A stretch of 64,000 nt of DNA from Thiohalocapsa halophila (GTDB taxonomy: Bacteria; Pseudomonadota; Gammaproteobacteria; Chromatiales; Chromatiaceae): assembly GCF_016583825.1 (NCBI RefSeq), contig NZ_NRRV01000026.1:1-64000 (forward strand), in the 5' to 3' direction. Under the pieces are notes generated by a model. That model saw nothing but the letters and a program-made list of their open reading frames with translations. It made no database searches and was not told where the DNA came from. Shown here piece after piece: positions 16,776 to 24,556 of this stretch; position 1 is the first letter of the stretch; every line of letters starts with the position of its first letter. The position numbers and the translations under genes were made by a program.

Positions 16776-19700
16776 AGCCGTTCCATCTGGGCATCGCGAC
16801 CCTCGTCGGCAGCGCCATCGGATTACTATTGGTGCTGGCGCTGTCATTGCTGAGCACACAGCGGCTGCAGCAAGCCGAGCACGAGCTGACGGCGCTCTCC
16901 GAACTGCAGCAGCGCATCAACACCTTTTCAGTAGCCAGTGACGGGCTGCTGCTGCACGGCGCCGACCCCGACCTGTGGCAGGCGGTGCGCGCGGAGGCGG
17001 CGCGGATCCAGCGCCGCCTAGAGCGACTCGGCGCACGCCATCCCGATGCGCTCAAGGCGGCGCACCAGGTGCGCGTCCTGATCGACGCCATTGCCCAGGC
17101 GTCGGCGCCGGGGGACGCCGGCACCGCGCCGCGAGACGGCCTCCGGCCGCTTGCGCTCGCGCCCCGCGCGCGCTTGCTGCTGACCCAGATCGCCGGCCAC
17201 GGCACGGCCCTGGACACGGCACTGAGCGAGGTCATCGGCGAGCGCCGTGCGGCCATTGCCAGCGATAAGCGGGTCATCGCGCTCCGCCTGGCCGCAGCAG
17301 CGGTGCTGTTCGCGGTATTCGGCACCAGCGCTTTCGCCCTGCTCTACTGGAAGATGGCGGCGCCGGCACAGCGGCTGATCCACGCCATCGAGGCGATCCG
17401 CACCGGCGACGCCGACGCCCGCGCGCCGGTCTCGGGGCCCAAGGTGTTCGCCGAGGTCTCGCGCACCCTCAATCGGATGCTGGAGGAGCGCCACAGGCGG
17501 GAGCAGCGCCTGCGCCAGTACCGCGCCCTGGTGGAGGGTAGCGACGACCTGTTCGCGATTTGTGATGCCGACTATCGCTACCTGTTGGTGAACGCCGCCT
17601 ATGCGCGCTTGTTCGGCCGCACCCCGGCCCAGATCGAGGGCGCCTCGGTCCCGGAGGTCCTTGGCGCCCCCTATTTCCAGGAGACCGCCAAGGCGCACAT
17701 CGACGCCTGCCTCGCTGGCCAAGCCCAGCAGTATCGGACCGAGCGCCAAAACGCCGACGGCATCTGGCGAAGCCTGCTGGTGCGCTACTACCCGATTCCG
17801 GGCCGGGACGAACACCGGCCCCAGGCCGTCGGCGTGATCACCGATATCAGTGATCTGGCGCGGGCCGAAGCACAGCTGCGCGCACAGTCACGGCTGCTGG
17901 AGATCGCCGGGCGGGTTGGGCGCTTCGGCGGCTGGTGGGTCGACCTCCAGACAGGCAGACAGGAATGGTCCGACACCGTCGCCGACATCCACGGCATGCC
18001 GCACGGATACACGCCGAAGGTCGACGAGGGCATCGCCTTCTATGCCCCCGAGCACCGTCCGCAGATCCGCGCGGCCTTCAGCGCCTGCACCGAGCGCGGC
18101 GAGCCCTACGACCTGGAGCTGCAAATCATCGACGCCGGTGGTCGGCGGGTGTGGGTGCGCGCCACTGGCGCGCCGGTGCGCGATGCCGCGGGCGCCATTG
18201 TCGCCGCCGAGGGCTCGTTCCAGGACATCGACCGCCGCAAGCTCTCCGAGGAGGCGGCGCAGCGCCTGGGCGAGCGCCTCAACGCCATGCTCGAGCGCAT
18301 GACCGATGCCTTCTTCCTGCTCGATGCCGGCTGGCGTTTCAGCTACCTCAATCCGGAGGCGGAGCGGCTGATGCAGCGCTCGCGCCGGGAGCTGACGGGG
18401 CAATGCCTCTGGGAGGCTTTTCCGGAGATGCGGGGGACCGCCCTCGAGGCACGCTGCCGCCAGGCGATGGCCACGCGCGAGAGCACCCGGATCGAGGACT
18501 ACTGCCCGGCGATCGGCCGCTGGGTCGACACCCGCATCCATCCCGCCGACACAGGCCTGGCGGTCTATCTCACCGATGTCTCCGAGCGCCATGAGCTGCT
18601 CGAAGCGCTGCGCGAGCAGGAGCAGACGCTGCGCCGCTCTCGCGACCAGCTGGCCGAGCTGCTGCGCGTGCGTAAGGCGCTGATCGACTCGCTGCCGGCG
18701 CATATCGCGCTGCTCGACACCGAGGGCCGGATCGTCGACGTCAACGACCAATGGCGGTGCTTTGGCAAGGACAACGACTACGGCGACAGCGACCTCGGCC
18801 TCGGCCGCAGCTATCTCGAGGTCTGTGAGCAGGCCGCGGGCGAGCGCGCCGAGGAGGCGCCTGCGGTCGCTCGCGGGCTGCGCCAAGTGCTGGACGCCGA
18901 GCGCGAGAGCTTCAGCCTCGAGTATCCCTGTCACGCACCGCACGAGGAGCGCTGGTTCCGCCTCAGTGCCAACCGACTGGTGTCGGACATGGCTGAGAGC
19001 GCCGACCACAGCGTCGTGGTGATGCACGTCGACATCAGCGAGCGCAAGCGCGCTGAGCGGGAGCTACAGCAGCTCGCCTTCCGCGACCGTCTGACCGGGC
19101 TGCTCTCGCGCGTCGGCTTTACCGCGGTGCTGCGCGAGCGACTGGCCGCAGGCGACTGGCCGCGGGTGGCGACAGTGGCCATGCTGGATGTGCAGGACCT
19201 GCGCGACGTCAACGATGCCCATGGCTACGAGGCCGGCGACCAGCTGTTGGTCGAGATCGGCCGCTGGCTCGAGGCGCAGGTCGGTGCTGACGGGCTGGTC
19301 GGGCGCATCGGTGGTGACGAGCTGGTCGTCTTTCTGCGCGCCGGCGCCGACGAGATGCTCGAAGCGCGGCTACAGGCCCTGGCCGCCATGGACCAACAGC
19401 CGTTTCTGCTCAACCACGGGCCGATCGAGGTCTCGGTCCATATTGGCTATACCGACCTCGGTGAGCGCCGGCGATCGGCCGAGGACCTGCTGCGAGAGGC
19501 GGAGCTGGCCCTGTTTCAGAAGCGCGAGCGCGCGAGCGATCGCGTCATCGCCTACACTGCGGACCTGGACCATCGGGTCCGGGAGCGCATTGCGATGACC
19601 TGGGCGCTGCGACGGGCGCTCGACCGCGATGAGCTGGAGCTGCATTACCAGCCCAAGGTCGATCTGCGCGACGGCCGGCTGATCGCCTGCGAGGCGCTGC

Positions 19701-20392
19701 TGCGCTGGCGCCACCCGGAGCGCGGGCTGTTGGCGCCGGGGCTATTCATCCCGCTCGCCGAGCAGGGCCAGCTCATCGTGCCGATTGGCGAATGGGTGCT
19801 GCACGAGGCGTGCCGTCGGCTCAGCCAATGGCAGCGCGACGGCCTCGATGTCGTCGGGGTCGCGGTCAATGTCTCCGTCTCCCAATTCTCTTATGGCGGC
19901 TTCCATCAGCAGTTGGACGCCGCGCTCGCAGCGCACGGTGTCGCCCCGGACGCGCTCATCCTCGAGGTCACCGAGAGCGTCTTCGAGCGAGAATCGCACA
20001 GCCTGCAGCGCCAGCTCGAAGCACTGCACGAGACCGGCATCCGCCTGTCCTTGGACGACTTCGGCACCGGCTACTCGTCGCTGAGCTACCTACAGCGATA
20101 TCCGTTCGACGAGATCAAGGTAGATCAGGCTTTTGTCCGGCACATGCTCACCGATGCCTTCAGCCACAAGGTGGTCGACACTGTGCTCGGGCTCGGCCGC
20201 GCGCTCGGCGCCGACGTGATCGCAGAGGGGATCGAGAGCGAGGCCGTGTGCACCGCCCTCCGCGGATTGGGCTACCGCTTCGGGCAGGGCTACTTCTACA
20301 GCTTGCCGCTGGAGGCAGAAGACTTTCGCTGGCTGCTGGAGCAGCACAGCCGGCTGCCGCTCGGGCAGTCCAAGCCCATCGGGTCGGCATGA
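16772..20392 (+). CDS. Membrane PAS-GGDEF-EAL cyclic-di-GMP protein
   Basis: The 1206-residue sensor has TM1 at 7-28, an extracytoplasmic helical region, TM2 at about 168-193 and a HAMP domain (194-247). Four PAS-like domains follow at about 248-365, 375-490, 503-605 and 632-757, then GGDEF (765-930) and EAL (940-1190). The cyclase site reads GGDEL (847-851) and lacks an RxxD inhibitory site. The phosphodiesterase residues are intact: EALLRW at 974, NVS at 1033, EVTES at 1065, DDFGTG at 1095-1100, K1116 and AEGIES at 1151. It is therefore predicted to be mainly a c-di-GMP phosphodiesterase with a weak or regulatory cyclase domain. It is coupled to the solute-binding gene by a 4-nt overlap and is followed 37 bp later by kaiC. 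Confidence 0.92.
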   Translation: MKPFHLGIATLVGSAIGLLLVLALSLLSTQRLQQAEHELTALSELQQRINTFSVASDGLLLHGADPDLWQAVRAEAARIQRRLERLGARHPDALKAAHQVRVLIDAIAQASAPGDAGTAPRDGLRPLALAPRARLLLTQIAGHGTALDTALSEVIGERRAAIASDKRVIALRLAAAAVLFAVFGTSAFALLYWKMAAPAQRLIHAIEAIRTGDADARAPVSGPKVFAEVSRTLNRMLEERHRREQRLRQYRALVEGSDDLFAICDADYRYLLVNAAYARLFGRTPAQIEGASVPEVLGAPYFQETAKAHIDACLAGQAQQYRTERQNADGIWRSLLVRYYPIPGRDEHRPQAVGVITDISDLARAEAQLRAQSRLLEIAGRVGRFGGWWVDLQTGRQEWSDTVADIHGMPHGYTPKVDEGIAFYAPEHRPQIRAAFSACTERGEPYDLELQIIDAGGRRVWVRATGAPVRDAAGAIVAAEGSFQDIDRRKLSEEAAQRLGERLNAMLERMTDAFFLLDAGWRFSYLNPEAERLMQRSRRELTGQCLWEAFPEMRGTALEARCRQAMATRESTRIEDYCPAIGRWVDTRIHPADTGLAVYLTDVSERHELLEALREQEQTLRRSRDQLAELLRVRKALIDSLPAHIALLDTEGRIVDVNDQWRCFGKDNDYGDSDLGLGRSYLEVCEQAAGERAEEAPAVARGLRQVLDAERESFSLEYPCHAPHEERWFRLSANRLVSDMAESADHSVVVMHVDISERKRAERELQQLAFRDRLTGLLSRVGFTAVLRERLAAGDWPRVATVAMLDVQDLRDVNDAHGYEAGDQLLVEIGRWLEAQVGADGLVGRIGGDELVVFLRAGADEMLEARLQALAAMDQQPFLLNHGPIEVSVHIGYTDLGERRRSAEDLLREAELALFQKRERASDRVIAYTADLDHRVRERIAMTWALRRALDRDELELHYQPKVDLRDGRLIACEALLRWRHPERGLLAPGLFIPLAEQGQLIVPIGEWVLHEACRRLSQWQRDGLDVVGVAVNVSVSQFSYGGFHQQLDAALAAHGVAPDALILEVTESVFERESHSLQRQLEALHETGIRLSLDDFGTGYSSLSYLQRYPFDEIKVDQAFVRHMLTDAFSHKVVDTVLGLGRALGADVIAEGIESEAVCTALRGLGYRFGQGYFYSLPLEAEDFRWLLEQHSRLPLGQSKPIGSA

Positions 20393-20429
20393 GCCGCCGA
20401 CGCCGCGCCCAGCACACAGACGAGGAGCC

Positions 20430-22136
20430 ATGAACGAACAGCAGCTGATCAAGCGCGCCACGGATATCCCGGGGCTGGACGCCATGACTGGCGGCGGCCT
20501 TCCGGCCGCCGGCGGCACCCTCATGCTCGGTCGGCCGGCGGCGGGTAAAACCGTGCTGGCGCTGCAGATCCTGGCGCACGCGATCGCGCGCAGCGAGGGT
20601 GGTGTATTCGTCTCCTTTGAGGAGTCGTGCGCACAGATTCTGCGCGACGCGGCGTCGTTTCGCTGGGGCCCGAGCCTGGCCGAGGCCGAGCGCTTCGAGC
20701 TGATCGACGCGCGCCCGCAGCTCGGCGCCGAGGTCTCGGGGGCCTTTGACCTCGAGGGGCTCCTGGCTGCTGTCGGCCTGTGTCTGGAGCGCCGCCAGGC
20801 TTCCTGGGTGGTCTTCGACGGCGTCGACCACCTGCTGCGCCGCCAGCGCAACCCCTTGGACGCCATCGACCAGGTACAGCAGCTGAGCGACTGGTGCGAG
20901 GCGCGCGGCGTCAGCCTGCTGCTGACCGGCAAGCTGGGCGATGCGGAAACTGCGCCGACGCACCTGGAGGGTGTCGAGTTCATGCTCTCGACCCTGATCC
21001 TGGTCTCGACCAAGCTGGTCGGACACCGGCTGAGCCGGCGGCTGCGCATCGCCAAATACCGCGGCACCGCGCACGTCGCCGATGAGGTGGCGATGATCAT
21101 GGACCACGACGGCGTCCATCTGCCGCACGGACACTATGCGGCGCAGGTCGCCACGGGCCGGATCGAGGCGAGCACCGAGCGGCTCAGCACTGGAGTTGCG
21201 CGGCTCGACGAAGTGCTCGGCGGCGGGCTCTATCGCGGCTCGACGGCGCTGATCTCGGGGCTGCCGGGCACCGCCAAGACGACGCTCGCGGCAAGCTTTG
21301 CAGCGAGCGCGACGGCGCGCGGCGAACGGGTGTTATACCTCAGCTTCGACGAGGACCAGGAGCCGGTGGTACGCAACCTGCGCTCGGTGGGCATCGATCT
21401 GCGCGGCCCGTTGGATCGGGGGCTCCTGCACTTCGCTGCACGCGAGGCCTGGTCGGGCCTGGTCGAGGAGCACTATTGGGCCCTGCACCAAGCCCTGGAC
21501 CGGCTGCGGCCGCAGTGTCTGGTCATCGACCCGATCTCGGCGCTGCTGAAGGCGCCAGGCGTGGACAGTGCCTTCGTCTCCATCGAGCGCATTCTGGACA
21601 TCGCCCACCTGCGCGGGATCACCACCGTGCTCACCTCGCTTGGCACTCGCGACGACCCGCAGGGAGAGGCGACGCTGAGCCACACCTCGACCCTGGCCGA
21701 CACCTGGCTGGCGCTGGATTTCAACGTCCGCGGCGGCGAGCGCAACCGCTCCTTGTCACTGGTCAAGTCGCGCGGCTCGGCGCATTCCAACCAGGTGCGC
21801 GAGCTGCTGCTGTCGGAGCGCGGTATCGACCTGGCCGATGTCTACGAGTACGGTACCGAAGTCTTGATGGGAACCGCACGCATGCAGAAGGAAAGCGAGG
21901 TGCATGCCGAGCGCCGCCGCCGCGTGCTCGCCCGCCAACAGCGCCAGCACGAGCTCGAGCGGCGCTTGAGCCAGGCGGAGGCCGAGGCGGCGCAGCTGCG
22001 CCAGGAGCTGGCGCTCGAGCAGCAGGATAGCGTGCAAACCGAGCAATTCGACCGCGAGCACGAGCGGGACGTGCTTGCGCGGCGCAGCACCCGTACTGCG
22101 CACAGCGACGCACCACAGGGAGACGAGACGCCATGA
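20430..22136 (+). CDS. kaiC: KaiC-family double-RecA ATPase
   Basis: The 568-residue product has two KaiC domains. CI has Walker A GRPAAGKT (34-41) and paired catalytic glutamates E64-E65. CII has Walker A GLPGTAKTT (277-285), with D307-E308 at the equivalent place. CII also contains SHTSTLADT, in which S420-T421 correspond to the autophosphorylation Ser-Thr pair of cyanobacterial KaiC. A C-terminal tail (about 485-535) is a strongly predicted charged coiled coil not found in clock KaiC. The ATG has GAGGAG immediately upstream. It overlaps kaiB by 4 nt. No KaiA is present, as expected outside Cyanobacteria. Confidence 0.92.
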   Translation: MNEQQLIKRATDIPGLDAMTGGGLPAAGGTLMLGRPAAGKTVLALQILAHAIARSEGGVFVSFEESCAQILRDAASFRWGPSLAEAERFELIDARPQLGAEVSGAFDLEGLLAAVGLCLERRQASWVVFDGVDHLLRRQRNPLDAIDQVQQLSDWCEARGVSLLLTGKLGDAETAPTHLEGVEFMLSTLILVSTKLVGHRLSRRLRIAKYRGTAHVADEVAMIMDHDGVHLPHGHYAAQVATGRIEASTERLSTGVARLDEVLGGGLYRGSTALISGLPGTAKTTLAASFAASATARGERVLYLSFDEDQEPVVRNLRSVGIDLRGPLDRGLLHFAAREAWSGLVEEHYWALHQALDRLRPQCLVIDPISALLKAPGVDSAFVSIERILDIAHLRGITTVLTSLGTRDDPQGEATLSHTSTLADTWLALDFNVRGGERNRSLSLVKSRGSAHSNQVRELLLSERGIDLADVYEYGTEVLMGTARMQKESEVHAERRRRVLARQQRQHELERRLSQAEAEAAQLRQELALEQQDSVQTEQFDREHERDVLARRSTRTAHSDAPQGDETP

Positions 22137-22432
22137 ACGACCCTGCCGACGCCTGTGCTCAGCTGCAGCAGGAGCTGGTTCTACTGGTTACCGGCGATGC
22201 ACCGCGCTCGCGCCGCGCGCGGCAGAATTTGGCGCGCGCCCTCGAGCAGCTCGGCCTTGGCGACATCGCGACACGCGAGGTGGATTTGGCTGCCGACCCC
22301 GCACAAACCTTGTCCTACGGCATCTTTGCGACCCCAGCACTGCTGCGGCCGGGGCCGAACGGACAACCGGACGTGCTCTATGGGGACCTCTCCGAGCGCG
22401 ACATGCTCGAGCGCTTTCTGGCCGAGGGGTAA
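22133..22432 (+). CDS. kaiB: KaiB-family thioredoxin-fold protein
   Basis: The 99-residue product matches KaiB: the first strand ELVLLVTGDAPRSRRARQNL, the middle REVDLAADPAQTLSYGIFATPALLR, and the C-terminal hallmark LYGDLSERDMLERFL. In cyanobacteria KaiB binds the KaiC ring after switching fold. Its ATGA overlap with kaiC implies coupled translation and a stoichiometric partner. It is the last gene of the operon and converges with the truncated cyclase gene 66 bp downstream. Confidence 0.9.
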   Translation: MNDPADACAQLQQELVLLVTGDAPRSRRARQNLARALEQLGLGDIATREVDLAADPAQTLSYGIFATPALLRPGPNGQPDVLYGDLSERDMLERFLAEG

Positions 22433-22498
22433 CAGCCCAAGCGAGCACCCGAGTCTGCCGCGGCCGGACCATGGCCCTACGGGGCGCGCGCCGAGGCC

Positions 22499-23395
22499 CT
22501 AGCAGCGGCCATCGCCAACGCCGACGCCCGTTGGGCGCTGGGATGCAAGCTCCAGCACCTTGACGCGGTTGCGCCCTTCCTGTTTCGCCTGATACAGAAG
22601 ATCGTCCACCAGCAGACGGCACTCGACATGATTGAGCGCTTGGGCGGACACATAGACCACGCAGCCGCCGCTCACGGTGACCACCTCGGCCGTCTGAGAG
22701 CTCCGGTGCGCTATGGCCAGCGCCTGGATGCGTTGGCGCAACTGCTCAAGGAGCGCGTGCGCCCCGTCTCGGTCGATGTTCGGCAGCATCAGCATGAGCT
22801 CCTCGCCGCCGTAACGGGCGGCGGCACCCTGCGGGCCCTGCACGGCCGCGCCCAGCACCTGCGCGATGCGCTTCAGCGCATCATCCCCCTGCAAATGGCC
22901 ATAGGTGTCGTTGAAGCGCTTGATGAGAATGGTCAGGCCGCGGTTCAGCAAATCCCGATAGACGCGCCGAAAGCTCGCGACCACCGCGAGGGTGCCGATG
23001 TCGAGCTCGCGCCCGTAGTTTTCCACCCGCAGTGGAAAATGCTGCACGAGATCGGCAGGCGCCCGCGGGTCGCCGCCGGCGGCGATTCGCCCCCCGCGGG
23101 GGCCGAGTATCTCTGCGAAGACGACGTCCTGCAGGGTGAGAATCCCCTCCAGCTGCATGACGTATTGCGTCTCGTTGAAATTCCAGACGCTATTGGTGAT
23201 GGGACCGAGATAGCTGTCCTCCACCTGGGCGACGCGCCGCTCGATATAGTCGACGTCGGCGTAGTACTCGCCGGCGAGCTGGACCGCCGTGATCACGAGC
23301 GTCACCAGAGAGCTGCTCACCAGGATGACCAGCAGCAGCCGCACGCTCAGCGGGGAGGCACCCGCGCGGAACAGCCGACTCCGGAAAATGCTCAT
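22499..23395 (-). CDS. Diguanylate-cyclase-like protein with an internal in-frame deletion
   Basis: The 298-residue product has an N-terminal TM helix (18-40) and an extracytoplasmic sensor region (41-140). At about residues 150-160 it jumps from LLNRGLTIL, which looks like the start of a second TM helix, straight into KRFNDTYGHLQGDDAL, the middle of a GGDEF domain. The missing part would contain the second TM helix, the linker and the DxLTGLxNR/first metal-Asp region. The active-site loop reads GGEEL. The protein is therefore probably not a working cyclase. It lies 18 bp after a solute-binding gene in the same operon. Confidence 0.8.
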   Translation of the reverse strand: MSIFRSRLFRAGASPLSVRLLLVILVSSSLVTLVITAVQLAGEYYADVDYIERRVAQVEDSYLGPITNSVWNFNETQYVMQLEGILTLQDVVFAEILGPRGGRIAAGGDPRAPADLVQHFPLRVENYGRELDIGTLAVVASFRRVYRDLLNRGLTILIKRFNDTYGHLQGDDALKRIAQVLGAAVQGPQGAAARYGGEELMLMLPNIDRDGAHALLEQLRQRIQALAIAHRSSQTAEVVTVSGGCVVYVSAQALNHVECRLLVDDLLYQAKQEGRNRVKVLELASQRPTGVGVGDGRC

Positions 23396-23413
23396 GGTCC
23401 CGCCGCTGCGGGC

Positions 23414-24283
23414 TCAGGGCCCCGACGGCGCACGCAAATCGGCGGGGGTCGGCAGGTAGGGGGCGCCGAACGCACGCTCGAAATAGGCCGAATAGGGGGC
23501 CGCGACTTCCCGCAGACGCCCATCGCGCACCAGCTGCGCGATGAGTCGGCACAGCAGCGCATCGATGCGATCGCCCTTGGCCCCGATGGGCAGGATGAAC
23601 TTGGAGCCGAAAATACGGAAATCCTGGCGGCGGATATTGTCGATACCCTCCTGGCGGGCGAGGACCTCGATCTCGCGCGCGGCGAACACCAGGCCGTCGA
23701 TGCGCCCGGCGCTCAGTTTGCGCACGCTGCAAGCCAGGCAGGTGGTAGCGCTGAAATCCTCCTTGAAGAAGGCTCGGTGGCCGCGGCCCGTCTCGATGTG
23801 ATAGGCGTCCAGTGCGGTGGTGTCCAGCGGCGGGCGCTCGGCATTGCTGAAGAGCGCGAAATGCGTCTTGGTGAGACTGCAGCGCGAGCGGCGGATGCCG
23901 TCGGCGGCGATGGCGCGCTCGAGCTCGTCGTCCTCGCGCTGCCAGACATGCGGCCCGATGGTGGGAAAGTGAAAGTCCGCGCGGCCCTCAACGACGTTGT
24001 TAATGGAACGCTGAAACGGGTATACCTCGATGTGGAAGCGGCCTTGGGTGTACTCGGCATCCAGCGCCTTCAGCACGTCGATCAGGATGCCGTCGCGAGG
24101 ACTCTCCGAGTACAGAGGCAGCTGCGCAACGCTGAGCACGAAGTCCTCGGCGACCGGCGTCGCAGGCAACAGCAACAAGCTCAATGCGATCGGGCAGCAC
24201 GACGCGCCAATCTGGTTACGTCCTGGCTCGGCCCGAGCGACGCCCCGCACACGCGCAAAGATCCTGGCCAGCGCATTCGCCAT
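23414..24283 (-). CDS. Periplasmic solute-binding protein, SBP_bac_3 type
   Basis: The 289-residue product has a signal segment around residues 28-45 and a family-3 binding-protein fold, including GILIDVLKALDAEYTQGRFHIEVYP and VRKLSAGRIDGLVFAAREIE. It carries a CLAC pair near residue 183. No transporter genes are adjacent. It is followed by the GGDEF-type gene, so it is likely the sensory input protein for that protein, echoing the NMT1-type/GGDEF-EAL pairing on the opposite strand. The ligand is unknown. Confidence 0.8.
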   Translation of the reverse strand: MANALARIFARVRGVARAEPGRNQIGASCCPIALSLLLLPATPVAEDFVLSVAQLPLYSESPRDGILIDVLKALDAEYTQGRFHIEVYPFQRSINNVVEGRADFHFPTIGPHVWQREDDELERAIAADGIRRSRCSLTKTHFALFSNAERPPLDTTALDAYHIETGRGHRAFFKEDFSATTCLACSVRKLSAGRIDGLVFAAREIEVLARQEGIDNIRRQDFRIFGSKFILPIGAKGDRIDALLCRLIAQLVRDGRLREVAAPYSAYFERAFGAPYLPTPADLRAPSGP

Positions 24284-24556
24284 GTCCCATGCCTCCCTGG
24301 TGAGAGCTAGTCACGATCCCTTAAGGATATCAAGGCGTCTGCCAATTGCATTATCACGCGTCATGCCGACGCGCCCCGGAGATCCGTGCGGGCACGGGCC
24401 CGACGCACTTCCTTGGGCATGACAGGTGCTCACGCCCGCCGTGCCGCCGCTGGCGCGCAACCCGGCCCGACACGCGGTCTTACCCGCGGCACTACGCCGC
24501 GGGCATCTGGCTGGCTACGTTAGAATTGTCGCAACGCAGCAACGCCAGAGCTTTCT

